Of a DNA stretch of 64,000 nt, positions 32,653 to 43,740 are shown piece after piece. The notes below the pieces were generated by a model. That model searched no databases, was not told where the DNA came from, and saw only the letters and a list, made by a program, of their open reading frames with translations. Location: positions 4,340,001 through 4,404,000 of the forward strand of contig OZ020254.1 of assembly GCA_963971285.1 (NCBI GenBank), written 5' to 3'. This DNA comes from Astropecten irregularis. Its lineage: Eukaryota; Echinodermata; Asteroidea; Paxillosida; Astropectinidae. How positions within the stretch are numbered: position 1 is the stretch's first letter; every line of letters begins with the position of its first letter. The position numbers and the translations under genes were made by a program.

Positions 32653-32999
32653 ACACAGCTACAATACGTAAAAACAGAATCTCTCATTCTCAACACGCCT
32701 AATAGAGCTGGTCTCCGCTCCAGCCGCAATCTGAGAATTCCACGCACATTCAAAAGGGCAGGGGAAAGGGCATTATCTGTGTCCGGTCCGCGATACCGGA
32801 ACTCTCTCCCACACAATATGCGTAGCATGCACTCACTTAACAACTTTAAGAGTAATCTGAAAACACACTTATTTTCTCTTCACTTCCTTTAGTTATCATC
32901 TTATTTGCTGTTTTTCCAGATCATTCCAATTAATGCGCATTGTATCCATTGGCAAATGCGCTTTATAAATCGTGGTATTATTAACATTAGTATCATTAA
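32653..32999 (+). mobile_element. 3' end of a non-LTR retrotransposon (LINE)
   Basis: The + strand frame ending at TAG 32890-32892 reads RALSVSGPRYRNSLPHNMRS then MHSLNNFKSNLKTHLF, the typical C-terminus of CR1/Rex-like reverse transcriptase ORFs (F-S-x-x-G-P-R-x-W-N-S-L-P and F-K-x-x-L-K-T-H-L-F). About 100 bp of 3' UTR follow, ending in gcgctttataaat and a degraded ATT-rich tail. 5'-truncated; Trp of WNSLP is replaced by Arg, so inactive. Confidence 0.75.
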
Positions 33000-33239
33000 A
33001 GAAACAACTTATCATTACTTGGTGAAAGTGTTTCTTCTGTACAAAAATTAACATGATAATATTTTCAAAAAGGAATGAATGGTAGTTTTTAATTTTTCCT
33101 TGCATGCATTATATACACACATGAATTTATGTTAATTGTGTTGACAATGGCAAGCTTGGCTGTGAAAATGGAACATGCCCCACCCCTTCCCCCCCCCCCC
33201 CCCATCTACCCATTGTTGTAAGTCTATAACTGCTTTCAC

Positions 33240-33487
33240 AGCCTGTGCCAATTTTATGGAGCTGCTAAGCACAAAAAAATTGCTAAGCACAAAAATATCT
33301 TGCTCAATAAACACAAATCACCATTAAAAATTCCATTTGATATTCATGGTCAGTGAACAACAGCCAAAGAACAATCACAAGCGATACACAACACATGAAA
33401 ATTTGGTTGTTAATCCTGTTTTTATTTAGACAGAAATTGCATGGTTAGCAATTTTTTGTGCTAAGCAGGGTCATGAAATTGCCCCCT
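33240..33487. mobile_element. Family B MITE
   Basis: Left end gccaattttatggagctgct, right end gtcatgaaattgcccc. Intergenic. Confidence 0.6.
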
Positions 33488-33713
33488 GATTATTGGTCAT
33501 TTTTGTAGACCATGAATAATTTTAGTTCCACAAAATCAATAAATACATGCATTCAGGTATGCATACAGGTATGCATAAATACAGGTATTTTCAAAATATT
33601 ATGCATACAATTTGAAGTATTTTTTAATTCAGTGCTACTTATTTTTTGGAACTTAATAAAATTCATCTCTACACAACCTCAAATAAGAGTTTGTACTCTT
33701 GAAATTGATAATT

Positions 33714-34058
33714 TTAAAGGTAATATCATACTTTGGTTTTTGTCAAGAAATGAAGATTCATGGTCAAAAATACCAAGACATTTTTTGCCCAGTCATCTGT
33801 GGAATTCCAAGGTTCATACGGTGCCCACTTTTGAGAAAACAGTGAAAAACGCCCACAGTATTTGTTAAATCTTTTCATCGTTATTATAGATTTTTAAAAG
33901 ATCAAAATTGTTTTTACTCTTTTTCTGGATCAATACAACATTCCAGGCAGACGAATTTTAACAGTATGTTTCTAGCATCACCATCTTTATACCCTGTAAG
34001 TTAATATGGTAAATCTGTGGAGATTTCTTTTTCGGTATGCTACCAAAGTATGATACTA
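33714..34058. mobile_element. Family A MITE, complete
   Basis: Starts aaaggtaatatcatactttg; right end taccaaagtatgatacta. Intergenic. Confidence 0.65.
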
Positions 34059-34059
34059 G

Positions 34060-34640
34060 ACAAAAATTGTACTGTTATTTTTATATATTTTTTTATATTG
34101 TACATATACATGTATTGATTGTATTCCAGACAGTACATGTACTGTGTATCTACATTCAAACCATAGACCTGGAGGACAAACCATGCATGACAGACCCATG
34201 TACATTGTGATGATAACTTAACATCCATTCCATCAACCCTATACCCAACGGTATTAAACATAGATTTTGCTTAAAAGGGAAAGTGATAATTCATACATTA
34301 TTTGACATATAACTCCCTTGCATAATGTATCAGTCTCATTTGTAATTTTCTTGTGTGGAAGGTTCCCTTACATGATTTATGTATTCAAGTACATGTACGG
34401 AATTCTGTTGACATCCACCATAGGTGTACTTCAGTGTGTTTACTCATGTAATAATAAGGCCACAGCGAGCCATGACAGTCTTGCTTTTCTCATTGCTTTT
34501 CTTTTGTTGCAAGATTGATGCATTATGCTATAGGAAAATACTGCCTGTTTTCTCAAATTTAGACAATTAGTTTTAAAGTAAATATAAACGATATAAGTTA
34601 ATCATGTGAACTCATGACAACATGCACTTAAAACATTTTG
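34060..34640. other. Intergenic, no feature recognised
   Basis: AT-rich with no coding-like frame, no repeat family seen twice in this window. Confidence 0.4.
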
Positions 34641-35010
34641 AATGCAAGAAATTAACTGCTGCAAACTGCTCAACGGCCAAAATAATGACCTGAAATTTAT
34701 ATTTAAAAAATGCTTGGATTTAGGAGGGCCTGACGCGTTTCGATCCTAGCAGGATCTTTATCGAAGGNNNNNNNNNNNNNNNNNNNNNNNNNNNNNNNNN
34801 NNNNNNNNNNNNNNNNNNNNNNNNNNNNNNNNNNNNNNNNNNNNNNNNNNNNNNNNNNNNNNNNNNNNNNNNNNNNNNNNNNNNNNNNNNNNNNNNNNNN
34901 NNNNNNNNNNNNNNNNNNNNNNNNNNNNNNNNNNNNNNNNNNNNNNNNNNNNNNNNNNNNNNNNNNNGGCCTGACGCGTTTCGATCCTAGCAGGATCTTT
35001 ATCGAAGGCT
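34640..35010. repeat. Family C repeats flanking an assembly gap
   Basis: The left flank ends in ggcctgacgcgtttcgatc...tcgaagg and the right flank begins with the same direct copy. The gap (200 N) is at 34768-34967; the real distance is unknown. Confidence 0.7.
34768..34967. other. Assembly gap (200 N)
   Basis: Exactly 200 undetermined bases, a conventional placeholder size, bordered on both sides by the same Family C repeat. Confidence 0.99.
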
Positions 35011-35089
35011 AAAATACTTTCATTAATGTGGGTCCTTTATCTATAGAGGATCGCCCACACAAAAAATATTGATCCACCATGGACCTGTT

Positions 35090-35185
35090 GCATGAAATTA
35101 ACTCATTGACCCCAGCTGATATGGTGGATTCGTTATACAACGGTCTTGGGTTCGAATCCCACCTGAATTACATTTAACTCCTATA
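35090..35185 (+). repeat. tRNA-like remnant
   Basis: A ggttcgaatcccacct B-box-like motif at about 35155 follows a degenerate tRNA-like half (ccagctgatatggtgga). Probably a SINE fragment; not a foldable tRNA by eye. Confidence 0.3.
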
Positions 35186-35489
35186 TATTACCCAAATTCA
35201 TAAAATACACACTGATTATACACTATACACACACATGTCAGGGTCATTGTTATGTTAATATCACCAGGGCAATACAAAAATATCAAACCACGCTACGGTT
35301 GTTTTTTTTATTGTGACTTGGCTTTTTTCAGAGCAGAGTGACACAAAGTGCTTAATTGACCGTGTTATGTTGAGTTGAAATATTGACTGTTCTCTCCTAT
35401 ATAGGTACAACTACTGCAACTGTGGCTGTTCGCGTGAAATTGCCAAAATTAAAGGGCTACAATTCGAAAGGCGATAATAATAATATTGT

Positions 35490-35670
35490 CAGTAGAAGTA
35501 ATATACTGGTGGAAAACTGCCCATCAGCCAAAATTATTCCCTGAAATAATTATGTAGAATGCTTGAGTTAGGAGGGCCTGACGTTTCGATCCTATCAGGA
35601 TCTTTTATTTATCAAAGTCCTTGATATTAACAGCTCATGCTAGGATCGAAACGTCGGTCCTATTGTTTTA
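35490..35670. repeat. Family C fold-back element
   Basis: atgcttgagttaggagggcc, gacgtttcgatcctatcagg, and inverted atgctaggatcgaaacgtcg. Confidence 0.55.
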
Positions 35671-36187
35671 AATGTCCATTTAGTAGCAAATTTTTCCATT
35701 TATTTGAGAAAAGAATCAATTATAATAGAGGTAATTATAATAGCATGCTGGCAAGGTCAGCCGAAAGTCAAAACAATTGTCAACAATGAGAGTTATATTG
35801 AGTTGTTTGATGTGCATTGCTTTTTGTGTGTGTGATATATTTTTTTTAACTGTTAAAACAATACGAATGAAATTGATCTTGGAAATTGTATAAATAATGT
35901 GATTCATATATTTTGAGAATAATAAATTTTTGTTAGAGTCTTTAATTAAAAGTGTCTTTCCAGTGATTTTTTTCACCATTTTTGTTCCAAAATGAACAAT
36001 GACCTGAAAATTTGCGTACCGTCATAGAAACAATAGAGAGTAAAATTAACATAAATGACGATTTCAAGAAAATTTTCAGACAAATCAATGATTATAGCGG
36101 TTGGCCAGAATATGCTTATTTCAGTGTTGGCTGTTGGTCCCTTTTCAAATAATTAACACTGTTTCAGGATAAACATGTTTTCTATTA

Positions 36188-36472
36188 GGCCTATACTTTC
36201 ATACTTTGATAGCATACCGAAATAGAGATCTTCAAAGATTTCCGTACAGGGTATAAAGATGGTGATGTAGAAACATACCGTTCCTGAAACATTTTCTGCC
36301 TGAAATATTATATTTATACAGAAAAGAGGTGTTTCTCGAGCTCACTGTTTTGTCATTAAGTGGGCACCGTGGTATGGGACAGGGTGACTTTTACCTGTAT
36401 CTTCCTTGATATTTTTGCCCATGAATCTGAATTTCGTCGACAAAAAAAACAAAGTATAAAATTACCTTTAAG
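36188..36472. mobile_element. Family A MITE, internally shortened
   Basis: Contains tactttcatactttgatagc, tataaagatggtgatgtaga and a degraded right end acaaagtataaaattacctt. Confidence 0.55.
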
Positions 36473-36743
36473 TAACAGAGGGCCCATTCTTTGCTTTAGG
36501 ATTAATTTTCTTCCAAGATTAACCCCTTTTCAGAATTATGTCTTTTTCAACCATAATACGACTGCCATTATTTTTTTGAAAATACACATACAGACCCGAT
36601 TTCTGTTGAAAATATCGTGTCAAAGCCGTGTGCCTATAAGGTTGAAAAGAAATTAATTAATAAACACACTGGCCTTGGCTGTTAATATATTGTATAAAGG
36701 TGTGAGGTATAATCGATAATGGCGCTTTGAGGTCAGATATCTA

Positions 36744-36811
36744 ACGTGGTCTGTTGCTTATGAGAAAATATTAATATATATTAATATTTTCTCATAAGCA
36801 ACAGACCACGT
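36744..36811. repeat. Perfect 68-bp palindrome
   Basis: Two 34-bp arms with no loop: ACGTGGTCTGTTGCTTATGA... and its exact inverse, centred on ATATAT. Every base pairs. Confidence 0.9.
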
Positions 36812-37226
36812 GTTGCACAGGGGGAAAAACAAGGTTTGGCAAGTAACGGCTATTATACTGTAATCATCATATACACAAGGACTTGTGAATGATAAATTTT
36901 TATTGAGCAAGTTTCACTTGTGGTTGTTGATTTTATCTAAATTGCATAATTAGGGAGAGTCAGGATTATCTTTGTGCGAAGATATTGAGCTTAATTATGT
37001 TCGTGGTATAATTAAATGGGCTGCATGGACATTATGCGGTTCTTTCTTATATAATGAATGGAGTGAAATTAACAATCATACAATAATAACAATTGTGACA
37101 TATAGAGCATTCGTTTCAAATATAGAACATTCTACGAAGTGATTACGACGCTTACAAAACAAGTGGCAAAATGTTATGAAATCCAAGTATACACTACACT
37201 TGTGTTCAACAAAAAGGTTGCATATT

Positions 37227-37843
37227 AAAGGTACTATCATACTTTGTGAGCATACCGAAAAAAAACATCTTCACAGATTCACCTATAACTTACAGTGTAT
37301 AAATATGGTGATGATAGGCAGTGGCGTCGCCAAGGGGGGGCCAGGGGGGGCACGTGCCCCCCCCCCCAACCCCCTGTAAAACCTCGTGACCCCCCCCCCC
37401 CCCGCGTGCCCCCCCCCCCCCCCCCCCCCATTTGAGATTTGGGTTGGTGAAAAAAAATATAATATATATTATTGTAGTGCCCCCCCAACAATTGCTAGTG
37501 CCCCCCTTGATGCCCCCCCCCCCCCCCCAGACTCAAAAGTCTGGTGACGCCACTGATGATAGGAACATACCATTAGAATTGTTCAGACCTGGAAACCTGT
37601 ATTTATCCAGAAAAAGAGCAAAATCAAAGACCAAAAAACAGTTGTTGATCCCAGGGAGATAAAAACTCTTGTGAATATATTTGAAAATACCTTGAGCGTT
37701 TTTCATTGATTTTTTTCTTTAAAAAAAAGTGGGCACCGTATGGGACTGGAAATTTCACAGATGACTGTTAATTTATCTTTCTTGATATTTTCGCCATGAA
37801 TCTGTATTTCTTTGATAAAAACCCAATACGAATTTGCCTTTAA
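37227..37843. mobile_element. Family A MITE interrupted by a hAT-type MITE
   Basis: Left end aaaggtactatcatactttg at 37227 and right end cccaatacgaatttgccttt at about 37840. The copy is split by the element at 37319-37555. Confidence 0.65.
37319..37555. mobile_element. hAT-type MITE with 8-bp target-site duplication
   Basis: Terminal inverted repeats CAGTGGCGTCGCCA and TGGTGACGCCACTG (one mismatch), with direct repeats ATGATAGG at 37311-37318 and 37556-37563. An 8-bp duplication and CAGTGGCG ends are hallmarks of hAT transposons. The 237-bp interior is almost entirely C/G homopolymer runs and cannot encode a transposase. Confidence 0.85.
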
Positions 37844-38291
37844 TGAATAATATCGTGTTACTGTTCAACCATGAGGTTTCACTAAACGACTCGCACTTGC
37901 AGCATTTATGCATGGCCAGGTAAAAAAATAAAAAATGTTTCACTAGAGTAAATAATTCTAATTTAACCTTGACGCTAGTCTGACATTCCATCAGCTGACG
38001 AGAAACAATGCAGAATTTTGGTTTGGCCAAACTGTTGCCAAGGAGACTGTTATACTTCATAAGGCGACTATAGTTAATATTATTCATTTACGCGACTCTG
38101 AGGTAAACGAAGGTGTTCTTCTTGATCTGTTCTGCTGAAAAATCAAATAAAATCAAATATTTCTGACAGTAGAAAGTAGAATTTTGTGGAGAAGGATGAA
38201 GTTGCTGATCAGTCTTTATACCGGTAAGCATATTCCTTACCCTGTTTTTTCGTATAAGAAAATAATCATTAGAAAAACGTTTTCCCGTGTG

Positions 38292-38387
38292 ATGCTTCAT
38301 TGTGTGACAATGCTTACGATTATTATCTTCGTGCCATTACTACGGGCAAATATACATGAAAATCAAAGACATGAAGATCTTATATAG
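38292..38387 (+). other. Short ORF that looks like a signal peptide; possible first exon of the lectin gene
   Basis: An ATG opens MLHCVTMLTIIIFVPLLRA, a convincing signal-peptide shape (hydrophobic core, small residue before the cleavage point), then NIHENQRHEDLI and a stop. It is 0.9 kb upstream of the lectin exons on the same strand. I see no donor in the right phase, so the link is not shown. Confidence 0.2.
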
Positions 38388-38464
38388 TCAGGCCGTTATA
38401 ATGAGGAATGTTCCCGGTTATTGGATTGTCCGTTTTTGATGTGATGTTATTGTAGTCCGAGAAC

Positions 38465-38645
38465 TAGGACCCTAAAATCGCCTTAAAAAAAACATTTGGA
38501 CATGGTCTGGCGATAGTATAGGCTTCAAGTCCCCTGAGTGTGAATTAGGTGGACGGCAGAGCTCCCTTTCGCCTCTACTTGGACCCTTCTATCGCCAGAC
38601 CATGTCCAAATTTTTATTTAAAAAAAAGGCGATTTCAAGGGTCCC
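38465..38645. repeat. Inverted repeat, fold-back element
   Basis: Arms with gacatggtctggcgatag (38500) and ctatcgccagaccatgtcc (38588), extending through aaatcgcctt / aaggcgattt; loop about 70 bp. Intergenic. Confidence 0.65.
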
Positions 38646-39252
38646 ATGCACTCAGACTAATGTTTTAGAGGCCTGATTCTAGAATGCCTTCAGTCATAGG
38701 TCTTCATCTATTTTGCCTGCATTTTCATTTTCAACAAATGCAGACGGGTACCACTTTGCTTGTTCTGTCATAAACCTAGAGCCTATACCTAAATCGTGAG
38801 ATACTTTTACTATATGTTTTCCCAGTCATTTTCGGCAAATGAGCGGACAATTTAAACGCTGTGTCATTCCATTTCGAGTGCAACTGCAAGGCGCCTCAAA
38901 ATAGTCATTCGATTTCATTTCATGTGCAAGCAAATGTAAACAAGCGTCAGGCGAATAAAATGAATCGCCTTTCGATTTAAAATTCCATTCGAACAGCATT
39001 CAAATTTGCAACGGCTTTTGGCAGCATGCTAAATTGAATGCCGATTTTTGCATGGCAAAACGGACCGACTGTTGAATTTCATTGAATGCAATTCTATTAA
39101 TACGAATGCATCTAAGTGAAATGCGAGTGCCGGTTTGAACCGTGGAGGCAAAATCACGTCAACACGAATGCGTGAAAATGAAATTGGCCGCTTATTTACC
39201 GAAAATGAGCGGGAAAACCTACATCACGAGCTGTAACTTACTTTCTTTGTAG
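38640..39252. other. Intergenic, upstream of the lectin gene
   Basis: AT-rich; many short TTCATTTCATTT / AATGCAATT runs around 38880-39180. No promoter motif I can support. Confidence 0.35.
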
Positions 39253-41066
39253 TTCTTTCTTGGCGTTTGATGGTTGCTGCCATTATGTGTCGCCTCGGTC
39301 ATGTACCAGACCCAGCTCAGCCAGATAGATTTCTCTGGGCGTTGCCGCGTAGACACCGCTGTTTATGTACCGTCCTTCTACCTGGTGGAATGGGTGCACC
39401 TGTAGCATCTCCCGATGATTGGTTCTTCATCAATCTGCCTATATTCACAGATAATCAGGCAAAGATCTTACACGCGCTGGATTGTGGAGGTGAAGCCCGT
39501 TTAATGCTCATTTTTTTTCTGGTTTACTTTTAGTTCAGAAAGTGTCTGTCTGTTTTGAAATAAACAGAACAGCACTCACACTTTTTGTCTGATCAAACAT
39601 GCACATGAAATAACACACCTGTGAAAATTTGAGCTCAATCGGACATCTGAGTCATAAGGAAATTGCGAAAACCCGACTCAATTATTTTTCTTATAAAACA
39701 TTACAACATAAAGAATGTTTTTGATCTTACCGCGAGAAACAAAACTGTTTTCGGTCTTTGTTTTACTAATTTCTGAATACATTCTCCATTTCGGGCGGAA
39801 ATAATTTAATGATATGTTTCTACCAGAACCATGTCCGTACCCTGAAAGTTACATGTAAATCTGTGAACATTTCTGTTTAGGTATGTTACCAATCCTGTAC
39901 TGTATAACCTTTCATGCTTGGAGGATTACACGTTTAAACTACAGTACTTAAAAATCGGATATAGAAATTTTTCTATACCGTGTTTTTTCTAACGTAATTT
40001 TCGATAAAAAAATTTGTATGAAAAAGACCACGGTGTATAAGCCATTGCAGCCTTATTTATTTAAACCGCCAGGTGTAAACTATAGCCATTGTCCACTACA
40101 AATCTGTATACAAAGAATAAATGGAAATGGGAAAACATTTGAAGTTAGTCCAATTTGATATTTTGTTCTCACCAGAGGATTTTTCCATTATTGGGAAGCC
40201 GGCTGAACAGAGTAGCTTATATCGCGGCTTTACAGCAAATAGAGGTGTGGATGGAATCGTGGGTACGACAGCAGATGAGCAATTTATGCATACAAGTAAG
40301 GCTATGTTACATTATTATCCAGATTACAGTTTGTGTGCATATTCTGTTCATTATGTTCATCTCAACTTCTCAAATTATACAGCAAGCAGATAATCATCAT
40401 CATGGTATTCTGCTTCATTTTTAACACAGAGACTCCTGGGGAGATGAATCCATGGTGGAGAGTTTATCTTGAGGATGAACACTGCATCAGCAAAGTCATC
40501 ATTCACAATCGCTGTAGATTTAGTAAGTTTCACCTCTCCATAAAACGAATATTCTTGCCTTATATAATGCCACAATACAATGGATATGCAAATTAGGTTA
40601 GCCCTTCACCGACGTAGGTGAGCACTGCATAAAATTAATGTCCTTTTTGAGAGTGCAAATGAACAAGCACAGAGTATGCTAATGCAGTCTGGCCTACGTC
40701 GGTGAAGGCGACAAACCTAATTTGCATATTACTATCTCCCCGATAAAAATTTTGAGGGCTTGACAGGTTGTTAGAGATTGTGTTCGTCAAGTGCAATTTT
40801 GAATGTATTTTATGTCTTCAGGTCCCCGTCTTGAAGGTGCCGTGGTGCGAGTTGGACCAAGCATGAATATCACCACCAACCCGACATGTGGAGCTCCAGT
40901 GACTGCAGAAGAAGCAGAACCACTATGTGGTACCATCGAGATACAGTGTGATCCACCGTTGATGGCTGGCTACGTCAGTGTTGATTTCCCATTTGAGCAT
41001 CTCGTGACCTTCTCCGAGTTGACAGTACAGGAATTCGCCCATTCAATTTGCTTACTCACACCATAA
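39253..41066 (+). CDS. F-type lectin (fucolectin/FTP domain) gene, possibly 5' incomplete
   Basis: Exons 39253-39489, 40176-40295, 40430-40522 and 40822-41066, all phase 1 to phase 1, stop TAA at 41064-41066. The last three encode one fucolectin-tachylectin-4-pentraxin-1 domain: GKPAEQSSLYRGFTANRGVD, PWWRVYLEDEHCISKVIIHN, RLEGAVVRVG, CGTIEIQCDPPLMAGYVSVD, FSELTVQEF. F-type lectins are usually secreted, Ca-dependent fucose binders in innate immunity. The His in the MHT motif and two Arg remain, but the Asp of the usual Arg-x-Asp ligand motif is Arg (NRCR), so binding may be altered. The first exon is less certain: coding-like, no known domain, a possible internal ATG at 39270, no obvious signal peptide. 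A secretory exon may lie upstream. Confidence 0.85.
39555..39912. mobile_element. Family A2 MITE
   Basis: Contains ttgtctgatcaaacatgc, gacatctgagtcataagg and ends accaatcctgtactgtataa. In the first intron of the F-type lectin gene. Confidence 0.6.
40587..40730. repeat. Inverted repeat in lectin intron
   Basis: Arms gcaaattaggttagcccttc + accgacgtagg and the inverse cctacgtcggtgaagg...cctaatttgc. In the last intron of the F-type lectin gene. Confidence 0.65.
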
Positions 41067-41128
41067 AGCAAAAAGCAAAAAAGAAAACGCAACGAATTGG
41101 TGAAATGGGGAGTACTTTTATGAAAAAA

Positions 41129-41134
41129 AATAAA
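41129..41134 (+). terminator. Possible polyadenylation hexamer for the F-type lectin gene
   Basis: AATAAA in an A-rich stretch about 63 bp after the lectin stop codon, a plausible distance for a short 3' UTR. Motif only. Confidence 0.35.
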
Positions 41135-41771
41135 AACCAGGACCAAACGATATAGGCATAATATTTATATTTACTAGGGTTTGCCGGTTGGCCTAAACTC
41201 AAAAATCGCCCACGGTGGGGTTTTAACCCCTAACAATAGAAACAATTTAAATTGGCGAAATGAGGAATGAAAAAAAAAAAAAAATCAAATAACAGTCCGA
41301 AAACTTATACAAAACCATCATTTAATTATACAGTATAGGACTCTTGAATAAGGATAAATCTGCCCCCTGTAATTGTGTCCGGGGGACAAAATTAACAGAC
41401 AACTGTATATGGCCATGCACAACCGTGTATATGTATATACGGACGGACACTTTTACAGGACAGATTAAATTTATACATCGATTCCCAAATCGCCCAATTA
41501 TTATAACCCAAACCAAAAAGGGCACTTAATAATGTTTTATTTTGGGATAAACAGTCACATCTCACATGACAATCCAAGCCCTGAAACACTCCTCAGATCT
41601 GATGAGATCACTGGGCAGTGCTATAAAATCCGAAATGTACAATCAAATTTGATATACATGTATACCATTAATAGCTCTGTCAAATTTTGAAGGCCTATTT
41701 TTTTTTATCTTAATTAAAAGGCCGAAGTACATATCAAGATAATTGATTTTGTGGCTGACCTTAAACTCTTT

Positions 41772-41930
41772 TATGAGTTCGGGTGGCTCTAAAAAGAGCC
41801 CATTAATTCGACGTTGTGACCAGTATACTCTGGCTATTTTCAGGAGAAATAAAGATGGTCAGAGCATACTGGACGCAACGTCGAGTTAACCGGCTCTTTT
41901 TGGAGCCACCCAAACTCATAAAACAGTATA
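41772..41930. repeat. Long inverted repeat (fold-back)
   Basis: Arms atgagttcgggtggctctaa and the inverse ttggagccacccaaactcat; the core has gacgttgtgaccagtatact and gagcatactggacgcaacgt. Intergenic. Confidence 0.65.
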
Positions 41931-42599
41931 ATCTATGTCTTTATTGGTGGTACCGAAATGAATAATCAGTGGATGTAATTCCAACAAAAATTGATTCTGT
42001 CTGTTTACTGACCACCACATCCTACAAACATCGAAGAATGAAATAATTTAGAAACCACTTTAAGTAAGACCTAACGCTATTATGCATGGTGGAAATAAAA
42101 TAAATAAATAATGATTTGTGGTATAGACCCATATATACACCATGAGGTATTAGTTGATCATGTTTATGTTCAAGGACACTTAAAAGGCCTACATTGTTGT
42201 TTTTGTTTTAGGATTTTTTTTTCAGGATATCATGAAATCCATGATTTATTCATAAAGAATAAATGTCGAATTGAAAAAAAAAATAGTAAAACAGCGAACA
42301 GAAGGAATCGAATAATACAATAAGAGAATGATAATATAGTGATCTAAGTTTTAATCTTTTAACGTTTTAAACGTGAAATTAATTGACATTTTGACATTAT
42401 TATAAATATAATTTATTTGATTATAAAGTTGTTGACTTTTCCGCATTGTTGCGTGAAAGCCTTCCAGGTTCTTCTGTTTTTTTCTTTCTTCTTCTACTAC
42501 TGATGTATTGTTTCCTTTCTGTCTGATCTTTGTACGCTCGACGTTTGATGTTTACTTCTGTATTTTTCGGGGTTTCTCACTGACAGTATTGTACTATTC

Positions 42600-43300
42600 T
42601 TTTAATATATACAGGGTGTCCCCCAAAACGCCACACTTTGTGTCGAGAGCTATTATATGAAAATTAAACTGTTTACCACTTCAAGATTCCATTATGTGAT
42701 ACAACTATGTCTTGGCTATCACCATGTAGAATTTGAGCAAAATTATTGGACTGAAATTGAGGGAAAATCTAAGACTGAATCACCTAACCACAAACCCTTG
42801 ATTTGTTCCTTCTGTTTGTACATATTGTGTTTTGTTTTGGCAAATAAAGTTTCCTTTAAAATTCAAAATCTACTTCTATTTCTCCTTTACCTCTACTTCT
42901 TCTTCTTCTTCTTCATTTTTTTTGGCGGGAAGAGTTACATTGAAAAGTTGCAATGACGTCATCATTTTTTTTTTTTCACAGATTTATTAAAAGTTTGGGT
43001 CATCAAAGTTCTTTTAACGACATCTATTGAACAAAACAAGATATCTTTGAAATTATGTTTCATAATTCTGAAGTATGCAGTATAGATCAACACTGACTAG
43101 ACAAAAATACTGTGACGTCATCATGACGTCATAACAAAAATGCGATTTTAAAACACATATAAAGAAAACAGTGTTTGCCGCGAAGTTTGGTGTGTTGGTG
43201 ACTTGTAAGTTGGAGATGGAAATTATGAAGTTGCGTCATGATGACGTCATCACTTGAATTTGTATGATTTTGTTTGTGTACGTGTCAATTATGGTAATTT
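42600..43300. other. CRE-palindrome cluster, possibly a transposon
   Basis: Four TGACGTCA palindromes (42954-42961, 43113-43120, 43124-43131, 43242-43249) follow a acagggtgtcccccaaaac motif (about 42613) of the kind seen at transposon ends. No coding frame seen. Confidence 0.4.
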
Positions 43301-43402
43301 AAAAAAAACATACGATGTTATGTCCGATTGAGTAAAAAAAATGGTGTGAGACGCGTCTAAGTCGAGAAGTGTGAGACCGAAAACAAAATGGTCGGGTTGG
43401 GT

Positions 43403-43740
43403 TAAAGGTAATATAATTCTTTGGTTTTTATCAAAGAAATACAGATTCATTGTCACACATACCAAGACAGATACAGTAACAGTCATCTGTGAAAATATCA
43501 GTCCCATACGATGCCCACTTTTTGAGAAAACAGTGAAAAACAGCCACAGTATTTCTTAAGTCTTTTCTCTTTTATATTTGATCTTTTAAAAGATCAAAAA
43601 GATTTTCGGTCGTTGTTTTACCAATTTTTGGATAAATACACCATTTCAGGCGGAAAACCTTTAACGGTGTGTTTCTACCACCACCATCTTCATACCTTCA
43701 TTTCTGTTTTGGTTTCTTACCAAAGTAAGATACCTTTAAA
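43403..43740. mobile_element. Family A MITE
   Basis: Left end aaaggtaatataattctttg; right end ttaccaaagtaagataccttt. Intergenic. Confidence 0.6.

Noticed and set aside
37279..37662. ORFs with Gly/Pro runs
   Set aside because: They are translations of the hAT MITE's C and G homopolymer interior.
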